A stretch of DNA of 64,000 nt from Phoenix dactylifera (GCF_009389715.1 NC_052409.1:2520001-2584000), one strand, 5' to 3'; shown: positions 1-10,462, numbered from the stretch's first letter. Notes: generated by a model not told the origin, from the letters alone. Translations and numbers: made by a program.

Positions 1-674
1 CCCTTGATTTCTATGACAACTTATTTTTGATCTATAATCCATTTGCAGCGTTGTATATAAGGAGGCATCAATGTGTCAAAATAAAACAGAACTTTGCATA
101 AAAGATTGGTTGCTAAATTATAAGCAATCAATGGCTAAATATAAAACGGCAGCATAATAAATAGCTTGAATGCAGCACAAAATCTAATTCAGATTGTATC
201 TTTTTATAAAAAAAATAATAATTATTTTTTTACGATATCAACCATAGATCATTTTTCGCAACACACTTCGAACTCTCTTTCATCTATCTATATAGATCTC
301 TGCAAAGAGCAAGTTGCAAGATGATTCTTTTTTTCGCATCAAAGATGCAATCCGACCTTTATCTTGAGAGTTTATGTTGTTCGGGCTAAGATAACCATCA
401 TGTAGTAATATAATAGAAAGTTCGGTGAAATGGCCATCGTCTTCTCTTTCACTGTCAAAGAAGTCCGGGCGTTCTTCCTTTCTCGTGATAGAAATTTCTT
501 TTCCTCGATTAGAATAAAAATAGCAAGAAAATGTAGCACGTGTTGGAGTGCGACTTCACACGTGTGGGCCAAGTGGGTGGTACCAGGAACCGGGCTGGAG
601 AGTATATATCACTCACCGGACACAAACTGATAAATGCTACGGCTAGTTCCCGTTTAGAGAACTAAGTTTACCAC
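1..674. other. Left-edge non-coding DNA
   Basis: AT-rich sequence with no credible gene. The short open frames on both strands near 372-630 have no recognisable domain and overlap each other antisense. A TATA-like run (gtatatatc) lies near 600 but no transcript can be attached to it. The nature of the last 40 bases before the gap is unclear; they may already belong to the element that follows. Confidence 0.5.
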
Positions 675-774
675 NNNNNNNNNNNNNNNNNNNNNNNNNN
701 NNNNNNNNNNNNNNNNNNNNNNNNNNNNNNNNNNNNNNNNNNNNNNNNNNNNNNNNNNNNNNNNNNNNNNNNNN
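675..774. other. Assembly gap of 100 N
   Basis: Exactly 100 undetermined bases, the usual placeholder for a scaffold join of unknown length. The left end of the Ty3/gypsy element is therefore not visible, and the true distance between the flanks is unknown. Open frames that appear to cross the Ns are artefacts. Confidence 0.98.
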
Positions 775-1170
775 CCGGACCGGGGACCGATCACGCCCGA
801 CCCGTCCGTCTCGAGCGGGCTCGGATGATACCTCCGGAATAGCGGCAGTCTCACCACCGGAGGGCTGATACAGCGTCAGCTGCCGGTCCGTGCCCACGGC
901 GTCTCCCTGATCGGTGGGCCCGGACTCGTCGGTCGGCGTCGGAGGCACCTCCTTGCGGGACTTCTTCGCCGGCGGGGCCCCGCTCGGAGGAGCTCGTTTC
1001 CTCCTCCGGACCGCTTCCAGTAGGGACGACCTACCAACAGCCGGTCCCTTGTCCGACCGCATGACGTCGTCAATCTCTGCAACAAGAACGAGATGGTCGA
1101 GGGCTGAGAAACCGAAGGAAAGAACGAGACGAAAGAGGAGAAAAGAGTCAAAAAAGAAATGGTGGCGGGC

Positions 1171-1842
1171 TCACGGTCGGTGGGGACCGAGCTCAGACCG
1201 ACATTCACCAAGGTATCCTCGGAAATAAGGCGGGCCACCGGGGGGAGCTGGCCCTCGGCAACCAACCCCTTCAAGGCAAGCCAAGCCATCGGATTCCTCC
1301 CTCGACAGTCTCGATAGGCCGATCGGGGACTTCATCGGCGTCTCCCAGGTCGCCCTGATTTCCCAAGAGGGATCTACATCGATGAAGAAGAAACGCTCCT
1401 TCCAGCCGTGAATGGAGGAAGGAGCCTCTTTGACGAGGCCGCACCCTCGCCGCGCCGCAAAGCACCACCACCCTTTGTCCTGAGGGTGGCCACTCAGGCT
1501 GTAGAACTCCCAAAAAACATTCAGAGTGGCGGGAATCTCGTGCATGCGGCAGAGAACCTGGAAGACCGTCAGGGCACGCCACGAGTTCGGCACCAGTTGC
1601 GTCGGCGCAACTCTTAAACCCCGGAGTACCTGCACGACTAAGTCCGAAGGGGGAAAGCGGAACCCGGCCTGGAGAATGCCCTCATTGATGGCGATCTTCC
1701 CTGGAGGAGGATGGGACATCCTCTCCTCAGGCCCCGGGAGCGTAACGTTGCAGGCCTCGGGAAGGTGGTACCGAGCCACGAGTTTGTCTAAGTCCTCGGC
1801 GACCAGCTCCGACTTAATGCGGTCTGCTCTCACTTCGCCCAT
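1171..1842 (-). CDS. Antisense extra reading frame of the Ty3/gypsy element (Transposase_28-like)
   Basis: A 223-codon frame on the strand opposite to the element's LTR. Its middle part resembles the plant domain called putative gypsy type transposon (Transposase_28). It has the pattern of a hydrophobic stretch, then QLVPNSWRAL, then a Cys-Arg segment, then a GWKERFFFIDVD block in the second half. This domain is common in proteins carried by plant Ty3/gypsy and some CACTA elements, and its biochemical role is not known. The start at MGEVRAD is the first Met of the open frame and may not be the real one. It could also be a fragment of a host protein with this domain, but the LTR beside it makes the element origin more likely. 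Confidence 0.6.
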   Translation of the reverse strand: MGEVRADRIKSELVAEDLDKLVARYHLPEACNVTLPGPEERMSHPPPGKIAINEGILQAGFRFPPSDLVVQVLRGLRVAPTQLVPNSWRALTVFQVLCRMHEIPATLNVFWEFYSLSGHPQDKGWWCFAARRGCGLVKEAPSSIHGWKERFFFIDVDPSWEIRATWETPMKSPIGLSRLSREESDGLACLEGVGCRGPAPPGGPPYFRGYLGECRSELGPHRP

Positions 1843-2441
1843 TCCTAATGGCCAATAAACCTACGGTCAGGACGGGGACAAGAAGGGGGGAAAGACCGGA
1901 ACGACTGGGGTACACTAGTACAAAAGGAGAAAGTACGAAGAGCCCTAAGTAGAAGAATGGGGTAACTCACCGGAAGAGAAGGAAGAACGGCTCCGAGAGC
2001 GTCAAAGGAGAAGCAAGCGAACAGTCCGACGGCAACAACGGCAGCGCAAAGGGGAAACTCGAAAATGTCTGTAAAGAGGAAGACGGACGGGGGAGGGCCC
2101 CCGGTTAAATAGGCGGAAAGGCGGGTGATGCCTCGATGACGCCAGAGGACGCCTGGCCGCCGAAGGGTCGCTCGCGCCCCAAAGGCAAATCGACACCATT
2201 AAGGAAGGATGTCCGCCGAAATCCTCAGACTGCCAGGTCAGCAACAACCGCCATACGCCATAAAGAAGGCGGGGAGCTCGAAGCGCGCGCGCCTCTCCGA
2301 GGGATGGCGGCAATCTCGAAGCATCACTCCCTTCACCCGTTCCCCTTCTGGTTCCAGGCTCGGAAGTGGGGGGCTACTGTTACGGGGGAACTAAGCCGCC
2401 ATGCTCCACGTGACCGGCACGCGCGCCCATGAAGACTACGG

Positions 2442-2690
2442 CTGTCCTTTGATCCAGCAATCCGACCCCGAGTCGGACATCTTCGGCTCCACAGCCCGAC
2501 CTCGAGTCGGCTGCCCTTCGATCCAGCAGTCCGGCCCCGAGTCGGACATCTTCGGCTTCGCGGCCCGACCCCGAGTCGGCTGCCCCTTAATCTAGCAATC
2601 CGACCCCAAGTCGGATATCCTCAGCACCGCAGCCCGACCCCGGGTCGGCTGCCCCCTGATCCAGCACTCCGACCCCGAGTCGGAGATCTC
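2442..2690 (+). repeat. 69-bp tandem repeat, about 3.6 copies, inside the LTR
   Basis: Units start at 2442, 2511, 2580 and 2649; the last is partial. Each full unit contains two near-palindromes of the form ccgac-ccCga-gtcgg, so small hairpin-forming motifs recur about every 35 bp. Units differ at several bases, so the array is not freshly expanded. Confidence 0.85.
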
Positions 2691-2734
2691 TTGATAACGA
2701 CAGGCTGCTTCCCAGAGGCACGCCGAGGCCTCCT

Positions 2735-2878
2735 GCTCCACTACTCCCTGCAACGGCTGTATCCGATGCTGTTCCACGATCTCCTGTATCAGCCGTACAA
2801 AGCGGAACTCCACTACGCCCTGTCATGGCCGTACCCAGCGCTGCTCCACGACGCCCTGTAACGGCCATGTCAGTGGCC
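2735..2878 (+). repeat. 36-bp tandem repeat, four copies, inside the LTR
   Basis: Units start at 2735, 2771, 2807 and 2843, each with the pattern tccac-ga-ccctgta-cggccgta. The copies are diverged but keep the same length. The array lies just upstream of the LTR's TATA box. Confidence 0.75.
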
Positions 2879-3196
2879 ACTCCGCCGCGCCCACGATGAC
2901 AAACCCCCCTCAGAGACCCCCCAGCCAGGTATATATGCGGCTGGGGGGAGAAGGGGGGTAAGCAATATCTTCCAGAGCACTCTCTTGCTTGCGATTATTA
3001 TCTCTCCTTCTCCTCCAATCTTCTCTGACTTGATCGTCGGAGGGCCCCCACTACCCCAGTGGTGGTGCGAGGCTTGCTCGCAGGTTTCCCGGTGGAAGGT
3101 GGAGCGTAACCAACACCAACCAAGACAACTCAGACGGAACCCCGTTCACACCGCTGTGTCAATCGTTCTCGGTTTGGACCACCAGCAACAGTTACA

Positions 3197-3812
3197 TTTT
3201 ATTATTTAGTTTTTTGATATCACAGACAATGACAATTCATGTAGAAAGCAGTGCATGCCATGATCCGTCCTCCCCTGTTCTCTGAAAAAGAAAGAAACAA
3301 GACTTTGGTTTGGAATATCCGTGATGCTGGATTGTGAACTCTGCAGTTGCTGCACCATTAACTAATGAATCTTTCAGGGCAAGCTTCATCGGACTGGTTC
3401 AAAGCTCGTAAAACGGAGGTAACTTGCAATAAATGAATAAATTTAGAGAGCAGCACCCAAGTATAGGTGAGCACTGGAGTTTGCTGGTTTCACTGCAAAA
3501 TTCTTGATCTTGAGGTCAGACTTGTGAAGCAGGACTATTTTGGGTAGATGGATGAATTAGCTGAATTAGATCAAAAAGTTTGTCAGTGTGAATGCAGTTA
3601 AACGGACATATGGCATTCAAACTCATACAGATTTTAAACTGTTGTGGTACTTTAAATTGATGATTGGGTAATGGCGGTTGCTGATAGCCTCTGGACTGGT
3701 CACTCAATTGATGATTCTTTTTAAATTTAATTTAAATTTCCTATTTGAATCAGCCTGACATGACTTGTTACAGCAGGATGGAGTTAAGCTCATGCACCTC
3801 GGTTGCTCTGTG
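3197..3812. other. Non-coding stretch between two LTR elements
   Basis: AT-rich single-copy-looking DNA without a supportable gene. The longest open frame (minus, 63 codons) has no domain character. It ends at the target site of the copia element. Confidence 0.5.
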
Positions 3813-3891
3813 CCAAGTGTTAGATTTTTATTAAATAATAATTAAAAGTTTTCATACTTAAAATATATATATTATACATATATGTTAACAA

Positions 3892-3969
3892 GGGAGTTTG
3901 GCTTGGTGGTTGGTGCGTTGTTTGGGTGGGGATGAGATAACAGGTTCGATTCCCCATTCCCTCCTTTTT
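3892..3969 (+). repeat. tRNA-like / SINE-like module in the 5' LTR
   Basis: Shows an A-box-like tggcttggtgg (3899-3909), a perfect B box ggttcgattcc (3943-3953) and a T5 run (3965-3969), with gggag and ctcc at the ends where an acceptor stem would pair. The order and spacing are those of an internal RNA polymerase III promoter and of tRNA-derived SINE heads. The arms do not fold into a full cloverleaf, so it is not a working tRNA gene. Captured SINE or chance likeness cannot be told apart from one family. Confidence 0.55.
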
Positions 3970-4424
3970 ATTTCTATTACGTAAAGCTCGGTTCTCTTCT
4001 GCTCGTTGGGCCTGTGCTTGTCCGAGCCGAGGTTCTCTGCATCCGAGCTGTGCCTGTGCTTGTCCGAGCCAAGGTTCTTTGCGCATGTGCTTGTGCTCGC
4101 TGGGCCCTGCCTCTGCTCGTCCGAGGTTCTGTGCGCCTGTGCTCGTCCGACCCACCTTAACTGAAGCGCGAAGAGCCAAGGCCGAGGTCGGACCACAGGT
4201 GTGATGAGCCCAGAGGAGCCGAGGTCGGACAACGGGTATGATGAGCTAAGAGGTGCGTGGGCCGTGCCTCGTACCCATAGCACGAGGAGCCACGTCGCTT
4301 CCTCGTTAGCACCTCTTCGCAACCGACCTCGCATCCGCTGGCCATACTCCCAGTGTTTTTTCAAACTTTCTTACCGGTTTTGACCGTTGGATCGGTTTTG
4401 GGTTGCGTCTGTCCCGAAGAAGTC

Positions 4425-4432
4425 TATAAATA
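4425..4432 (+). promoter_or_regulatory. TATA box of the copia LTR
   Basis: TATAAATA in a context typical of plant core promoters. It predicts element transcription starting near 4455-4465, which would put the U3/R border about two thirds of the way through the LTR. The 3' LTR has the same box. Confidence 0.7.
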
Positions 4433-4825
4433 GACCTCTTCGGATTAGACAGGATATATATATATATATAATTTGAAAGCAGAGAACTTCTATTCTCCCT
4501 GTTTGCTATTTTTCTTTCAATCAACAGGCTTACTGCATACTGATTCTGGGTTCGAAGGCTTCTTTGATCCATGCAAATCATTGAGGCAGAAGGAACAGTG
4601 CGAGAGGCTGTTGTATCTCAGGAGTAGAACGCCATCTAAGCCTAGTGCACTGTAAGGCGGCGAAATCTACTTCAAGGAAAGTGACCAACATACCACGCCT
4701 CAGCATCTCGGGTTCCATTTTTCCACTTTCTCTATTTATTTTCTCTAAGCCTATTTCTGCCTATTATTTGTTGAAATAGAGTATTATAGATTTAAAATTT
4801 TCTGGGACAGTTTATTCCCAACATT

Positions 4826-4838
4826 CTTGAAGTAGATT
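4826..4838 (+). other. Putative primer-binding site of the copia element, self-complementary to the LTR
   Basis: The 13 bases start two nucleotides after the 5' LTR, the usual place for a primer-binding site. They do not match the initiator-Met tRNA site (TGGTATCAGAGC) used by most plant copia elements. They are exactly complementary to AATCTACTTCAAG at 4664-4676 in the same LTR (10303-10315 in the 3' LTR). Whether this pairing primes reverse transcription is inference. Confidence 0.5.
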
Positions 4839-4878
4839 ATTTCCTACATATAATAGGCTAGTACTTAGAGTTACCCCA

Positions 4879-7800
4879 ATGGCCAATGCAAGTGATCCGG
4901 TTCCTCCTGAAAAATTTAATGGAAACAACTTTAAACGTTGGAGACAGAAGATGGAAATCTTCTTAACTACACTTGGGTTATTTTCCATAATCTTTGACTC
5001 TCCTCCAAATGAGGAAGAGAATGAACCAGCTAGAACTTGTAATTTGGAGGAATTTAAGAAGAAAGACTACCTGTGTAGGGAAAGGATTCTGTCCTATCTT
5101 ACTGATCCCCTTTTTGATGTCTACTGCACTTTTAAAACCTCCAAGAAGATTTGGGATGATCTTAATAAGAAATATGGTATCCAAGATGCCGGAATGGACA
5201 AGTATGCTGCTAGTCAATTCCTGTCTTATAAGATGGTTGACACCAAGCCCGTAGTTGACCAAGCCCATGAGTTAACAGTGATTTATCATGAATTAGGCTT
5301 AAGGGGAATGGGAATAACTGAGAGCCTTCAAGTTGCTTGTACCATTGACAAGCTCCCACCTTCTTGGAAAGACTTTGGGTTATCCCTGAAACATAAAACC
5401 GAGGATATGACAATGAAAACTCTATTGTCTGCCATTAGGATCCAAGAACAACACCTTGAGAAAGATAATGAGCAACTCATGAATTCTGAGCTTCTAACCA
5501 AGGTGAATTTTGTAGAAAGCCAGAATAAGATCCATAAGTTCAAGAACTCCAAATTTGAAAAGGGTGGACTTAGAAACAAAAGAAAACCTATGAAGCCAAA
5601 ACACCATATCAATAAGAATGATCGAAAGCCGATTTGCTACAATTGTAGGAAACTCGGTCATATGGCTCGAATATGCCGGATGAAGAGGAAGAAGTATCAG
5701 AACTATGAACATGCGCCTTCTCAACCTGCAAATCTACAAACCAACATGGTGCTATCCAGTATTGGTCCTACTAGTACTGATGATCGGTATGTAAGTTTAA
5801 GTCCATAATTAAATTTGGCAATTTGCTCTACCGATTGGTTAGTGGATACAGGTGCGAATGTTCATATGTGTACTGATCATACCCTTTTTACTACTTATCA
5901 GGTCCGGAGTGGCCTAACAGTAACTATGGGGAACTCCACCTCGGCACGAGTGCTTGAAACTGGAAAAGTACTTCTAAGGCTTACGTCTGGAAATGTGCTT
6001 ACACTATTTAATGTGTACCATGTGCCCGATGGAAGGAGAAATCTGATCAGTGGATCTCTTCTAAATAGGAGTGGTTATTCTTTGTTATTTCAATCTAAGA
6101 AAGTGATTATAACAAAGAATGGAACATTTGTAGGCAAAGGCTATGAGTGTCATGATTTGTATGTAATAAATAATGTATCTTTGGATTTTTCTTCTGATAA
6201 CAATAATAAAATTGTGCTTTCAATATGTTCTTCATCTCTTTGGCATGCTAGATTAGAACATGTGAATAATAATACTATTAAAAGAATGATTAGCTCTGGT
6301 TTATTGCCTAATGTTTCATTAAATGAAAAGGAAAGGTGCCAAATTTGTGTTCAATCTAAACAATCTAGAAAACCATTAAAAATAGTAAATAGAAATTCAA
6401 CTTTATTAGAATTAATACATTCAGATGTATGTGATCTAAATGGAACTTTGACTAAAGGGGGTAGAAGGTATTTCATTACCTTTATAGATGATTATTCTAA
6501 GTATTGTCAAGTTTATTTAATGAAATCTAAAGATGAAGCATTTGAGATGTTTAAGACTTATAAATCTTTAGTAGAAAATCAACTTGACAAGAGAATAAAG
6601 ATTCTCAGGTCAGACAGAGGAGGAGAATACACCTCTAATGACTTGAATGAATTCTGTAGAGTTAATGGAATTCTACATGAAGTTACACCTCCCTATTCAC
6701 CTCAGTCTAATGGAGTGGCTGAAAGGAAAAATAGGACTCTGCAAGATATGGTAAGATCTTTGCTTGCCAACTCAGGTTTACCTGAGGTTTGGTGGGGGGA
6801 AGCAATGCTTACTGCATGTTTCCTGCTTAATAGGGTTCTATTTAAAGGTTCTAATAAATCTCCTTATGAACTTTGGAAAGGAAGAAAACCTAACCTAAAC
6901 TTTGTAAAAGTTTGGGATTGTTTGGCTAAGGTTAATATTCCTTTAATCAAGAAAAGAAAATTAGAACCTAATACTTTTGATGCTGTGTTTCTTGGTTATT
7001 CTCTTAATAGTGTTACTTATAGGTTCTTAGTCATTAATTCTGATATTAATGGCATAGATAAGAATACTATAATTGAATTTAAAGATGCTTCTTTCTTTGA
7101 AGACATTTTTCCATTTAAGGATAAAATAGAAAAGCATGTAATAGATAGATCTAATGATGCATCTTGTAGTTCGCCATCTAATTCTCTAATTATTCCTAAT
7201 AATGAAAATGAAAATGAACTTAATGATATTAATGAACTTGGTAAAGGAAAAAGAATTAGGAAAAAGAAAGATTTTGGATCTGATTTCTATACTTTTATGG
7301 TTGAAGATGATCCTAAAACTTATAAAGATGCTATGAACTCATTAGATTCTATGTTTTGGAAGGAAGCTATTAATAGTGAAATGAATTCACTTATGACCAA
7401 TAAAACATGGTTTTTAACTGACTTACCACCTGGTAGTAAGGCTATAGGTTGTAAATGGATATTTAAGAAGAAATTAAGACCTGATGGTTCTATTGAAAAA
7501 TATAAAGCAAGATTAGTTGCTAAGGGTTTTTCTCAGAAAGAGGGTATTGACTACTTTGATACATATTCTCCTGTAACTAGGATAACCACAATTCGTACTT
7601 TAATTGCACTGGCTTCAATCCATAATTTGATAATTCATCAAATGGATGTCAAGACTGCCTTCCTTCATGGTGATTTAGAGGAAGAGATCTATATGGATCA
7701 GCCAGAGGGATATGTGGCTCAAGGACAGGAAAGAAAAGTTTGTAGGTTAGTCAAATCCCTCTATGGTTTAAAACAAGCTCCTAAGCAATGGCATAGGAAA

Positions 7801-8857
7801 TTTGATAAAATTATTATTTCTTATGGCTTTAAAGCAAATGAATCAGATAAGTGCTTATATTCAAAGTTAGAAAATGATTCATGTATTATCTTGTGTTTAT
7901 ATGTTGATGATATTTTAATTTGGTACTGATATGAATATGGTGACTGATATCAAAACTTTCTTATCTAATAATTTTGATATGAAAGATTTAGGTCAGGCAG
8001 AGGTAATTCTTGGTAACAGGATTACCAGAATACCTGATGGTATAATTTTTGATCAATCACAATATATTGAGAAAATATTGAAGAAATTTGATAAGTACAA
8101 CTGTAAACCAGTGAGTACACCTTATGAGCATGGTTTGAACTTGAAATGCAATAAAGGTGATCCAGTGGCCCAAGAGAAATATGCTCAAATTATTGGGACA
8201 CTGATGTATGTTGCAAATACAAGTAGACCTGACATTTCTTATGCTATAGGAAAGCTTAGTAGGTTTAATAGTTGCCCTAGTCTTAGTCACTGGGAAGCAC
8301 TGGATAGAGTACTTAGATACTTGAGAGGTACAATATATTATGGTTTACATTACTCAAGATTTCCCACTGTACTTGAAGGATACAGTGATGCTAGTTGGAT
8401 CACTGATTCAGTGAATCAAAAAGGAACTAGTGGATACATATTCATGTTGGGTGGTGCAGCTGTTGCTTGGAGATCATTCAAACAAACTGTGATCACAAGA
8501 TCCACTATGGAGGCTGAGATTGTAGCCTTAGATTCTGCAAGTCAAGAAGCAGAATGGTTTAAAAATCTTATGTCTGAAATACCTATTATGGAAAAGCCTA
8601 TATCTGCTATCTCTTTGTTATGTGATAATGAAGCTGCAATTAATACTTGTAGAAATACTGAGTATAACAAGAGAAACAGAAGACACATTAGTGTGAGACA
8701 TAAGACTATTAGATACCTAATTAAAAATGGTATCATAACTTTGGAATTTGTTGGATCTAAAGATAACCTAGCAGATCCTTTAACTAAAGGACTGGCTAGA
8801 AACAAAGTCATAGAAACATCAAAGGGGATGGGATTGAAACCCATAAGGAATCATTGA
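4879..8857 (+). pseudogene. gag-pol region of the copia element
   Basis: Parts in order: a gag-like N-terminal part (about 4.9-5.8 kb) ending in a CCHC zinc knuckle (CYNCRKLGHMARICR); an aspartic protease with the DTGA motif; an integrase with an HHCC-like zinc region and a DDE core (about 6.2-6.9 kb); a reverse transcriptase with a YVDD box (about 7.3-8.2 kb); and an RNase H (about 8.35-8.8 kb). The order protease-integrase-RT-RNase H is that of Ty1/copia. The region is largely open with about two breaks, so it is treated as a recent fossil. Confidence 0.9.
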
Positions 8858-9418
8858 CAATGGCAACCCAACCTATTCTGACTGGAGATCCCAAGATGAA
8901 AGGTTCAACGGGAAAAACAAGTTGTTTAATGATTAGTTAGCACTATTATAAAATGACTTTATGTCATTTGGTCTCTCCCTGTGATGTGAGTGCTAAATAC
9001 AGCAGAGGTATACGGAAGAGTTTAAAACTCTGAATGAGTCCGAGTCTATGGCAAGGTGCTGTGCTGCGAGCACCCTTGGAGGACTCACCTATGTGAGTGT
9101 GACTGTGTGGCCGCAGTCTATGGGGATAAGGGTTTAACCCCTAGAGCACTCATGAAACTGAGATATTGGTGCATAAGGCCAGAAAAAGCACCACCTATAA
9201 TGAACCCAGTATTTGCATTTGTCATAGGTGAAGTATATAGAAATCTGAACCAAAGGATTTGGTTCAAAGCTTTTTAGCTACCACTATACCTTTCAGATGA
9301 AAATATACTTTCACTAGGTAAAGGTTCAAAGCCGCAAGCTACCTTTATTGAAGTCGTGACATAAACAAGCCCGGTTTGACTATTTTTTATTTTATAAAGT
9401 TTTGAAAACATTTTAATC
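8858..9418 (+). other. 3' non-coding region of the copia element
   Basis: About 560 bp between the pol region and the polypurine tract, with no credible coding frame. It includes a stretch with gtgagtgtgactgtgtgg-type motifs like those I associate with 3' regions of other plant copia elements. Its function is not known. Confidence 0.6.
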
Positions 9419-9429
9419 AGGTGGGGGAA
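9419..9429 (+). other. Polypurine tract of the copia element
   Basis: Purine-rich aggtgggggaa (one T) directly against the 3' LTR start, the expected primer site for plus-strand DNA synthesis. Confidence 0.85.
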
Positions 9430-10462
9430 TGTTAGATTTTTATTAAATAATGATTAAAAGTTTTCATACTTAAAATATATATATTATACATATATGTTAA
9501 CAAGGGAGTTTGGCTTGGTGGTTGGTGCGTTGTTTGGGTGGGGATGAGATAACAGGTTCGATTCCCCATTCCCTCCTTTTTATTTCTATTACGTAAAGCT
9601 CGGTTCTCTTCTGCTCGTTGGGCCTGTGCTTGTCCGAGCCGAGGTTCTCTGTGCCTGTGCTTGTCCGAGCCGAGGTTCTCTGCATCCGAGCTGTGCCTGT
9701 GCTTGTCCGAGCCAAGGTTCTTTGCGCATGTGCTTGTGCTCGCTGGGCCCTGCCCCTGCTCGTCCGAGGTTCTGTGCGCCTGTGCTCGTCCGACCCACCT
9801 TAACTGAAGCGCGAAGAGCCAAGGCCGAGGTCGGACCACAGGTGTGATGAGCCCAGAGGAGCCGAGGTCGGACAACGGGTACGATGAGCTAAGAGGTGCG
9901 TGGGCCGTGCCTCGTACCCATAGCACGAGGAGCCACGTCGCTTCCTCGTTAGCACCTCTTCGCAACCGACCTCGCATCCGCTGGCCATACTCCCAGTGTT
10001 TTTTCAAACTTTCTTACCGGTTTTGACCGTTGGATCGGTTTTGGGTCGCGTCTGTCTCGAAGAAGTCTATAAATAGACCTCTTCGGATTAGACAGGATAT
10101 ATATATATAATTTGAAAGCAGAGAACTTCTATTCTCCCTGTTTGCTATTTTTCTTTCAATCAACGGGCTTGCTGCATACTGATTCTGGGTTCGAAGGCTT
10201 CTTTGATCCGTGCAAATCATTGAGGTAGAAGGAACAGTGCGAGAGGCTGTTGTATCTCAGGAGTAGAACGCCATCTAAGCCTAGTGCACTGTAAGGCGGC
10301 GAAATCTACTTCAAGGAAAGTGACCAACATACCACGCCTCAGCATCTCGGGTTCCATTTTTCCACTTTCTCTATTTATTTTCTCTAAGCCTATTTCTGCC
10401 TATTATTTGTTGAAATAGAGTATTATAAATTTAAAATTTTCTGGGACAGTTTATTCCCAACA
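9430..10462 (+). repeat. 3' LTR of the copia element
   Basis: 1033 bp and about 99% identical to the 5' LTR in the aligned part. It has one extra 31-bp unit (gtgcctgtgcttgtccgagc...) in the GC-rich tandem region and a shorter TA run. The tRNA-like module recurs at 9504-9581 and the 13-mer complementary to the primer-binding site at 10303-10315. Confidence 0.95.

Larger units (their letters stand above)
775..3196 (+). mobile_element. 3' part of a Ty3/gypsy (Tat-type) LTR retrotransposon fossil
   Basis: GC-rich block, in contrast to the AT-rich flanks. It shows, in order, a long antisense reading frame, a purine-rich tract (ggaagtggggggct, 2362-2375) and an LTR beginning TGTTACGGGG and ending in CA. 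The tract and LTR give a plus orientation, while the reading frame is on minus. An antisense extra ORF between pol and the 3' LTR is a described trait of Tat-lineage Ty3/gypsy elements in plants, so that lineage is inferred. No gag or pol is visible; they would lie in or left of the gap. Only one LTR is seen, so no age can be given. Confidence 0.7.
2378..3196 (+). repeat. LTR (3') of the Ty3/gypsy element
   Basis: About 819 bp, starting TGTTAC directly after a purine-rich tract and ending GTTACA. A TATA box (gtatatatg) lies at about 2931, followed by a C/T-rich leader-like stretch. The left half is built from two tandem arrays of different period. The partner LTR is not in the window, so the right boundary rests on the CA terminus and the abrupt return to AT-rich DNA. 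Confidence 0.65.
3818..4823 (+). repeat. 5' LTR of the copia element
   Basis: 1006 bp, with TG...CA ends and the inner inverted termini tgttag/caaca. It contains a tRNA-like module, a GC-rich run of imperfect tandem units of roughly 30 bp (about 4010-4160), a plant TATA box and an alternating TA run. It lacks one 31-bp unit that the 3' LTR has. Confidence 0.95.
3818..10462 (+). mobile_element. Ty1/copia LTR retrotransposon, nearly whole and young
   Basis: A 6.6-kb element bounded by two LTRs of about 1.0 kb (TGTTAG...CCAACA). The same 5-bp sequence, ccaag, lies on each side (3813-3817 and 10463-10467), which is the expected target-site duplication. Between the LTRs are a gag-pol region, a 3' non-coding region and a polypurine tract. 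Integrase precedes reverse transcriptase, which defines Ty1/copia. The LTRs differ by about ten substitutions that I can see, all transitions, plus two repeat-length changes. About 1% divergence points to an insertion well under a million years old if the rice rate (1.3e-8 per site per year) applies. The coding part is slightly broken, with about two breaks. I cannot assign the lineage within copia. Confidence 0.95.

Noticed and set aside
643-1062. 139-codon minus-strand frame crossing the gap
   Set aside because: It contains 34 unknown residues from the Ns, so its openness means nothing.
2442-2878. CRISPR-like array of palindromic repeats spaced about 35 bp
   Set aside because: The 'spacers' are themselves repeated from unit to unit, the array lies in a plant LTR, and there are no cas genes. 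It is a tandem repeat.
3892-3969. A functional tRNA gene
   Set aside because: A and B boxes are present but the anticodon arm and the acceptor/T-arm pairing do not form a cloverleaf.
3885-4364. Long minus-strand frames over the copia LTR (also 9432-10007)
   Set aside because: They appear in both LTRs because of the GC-rich tandem units (no stops) and are antisense to the LTR; there is no domain.
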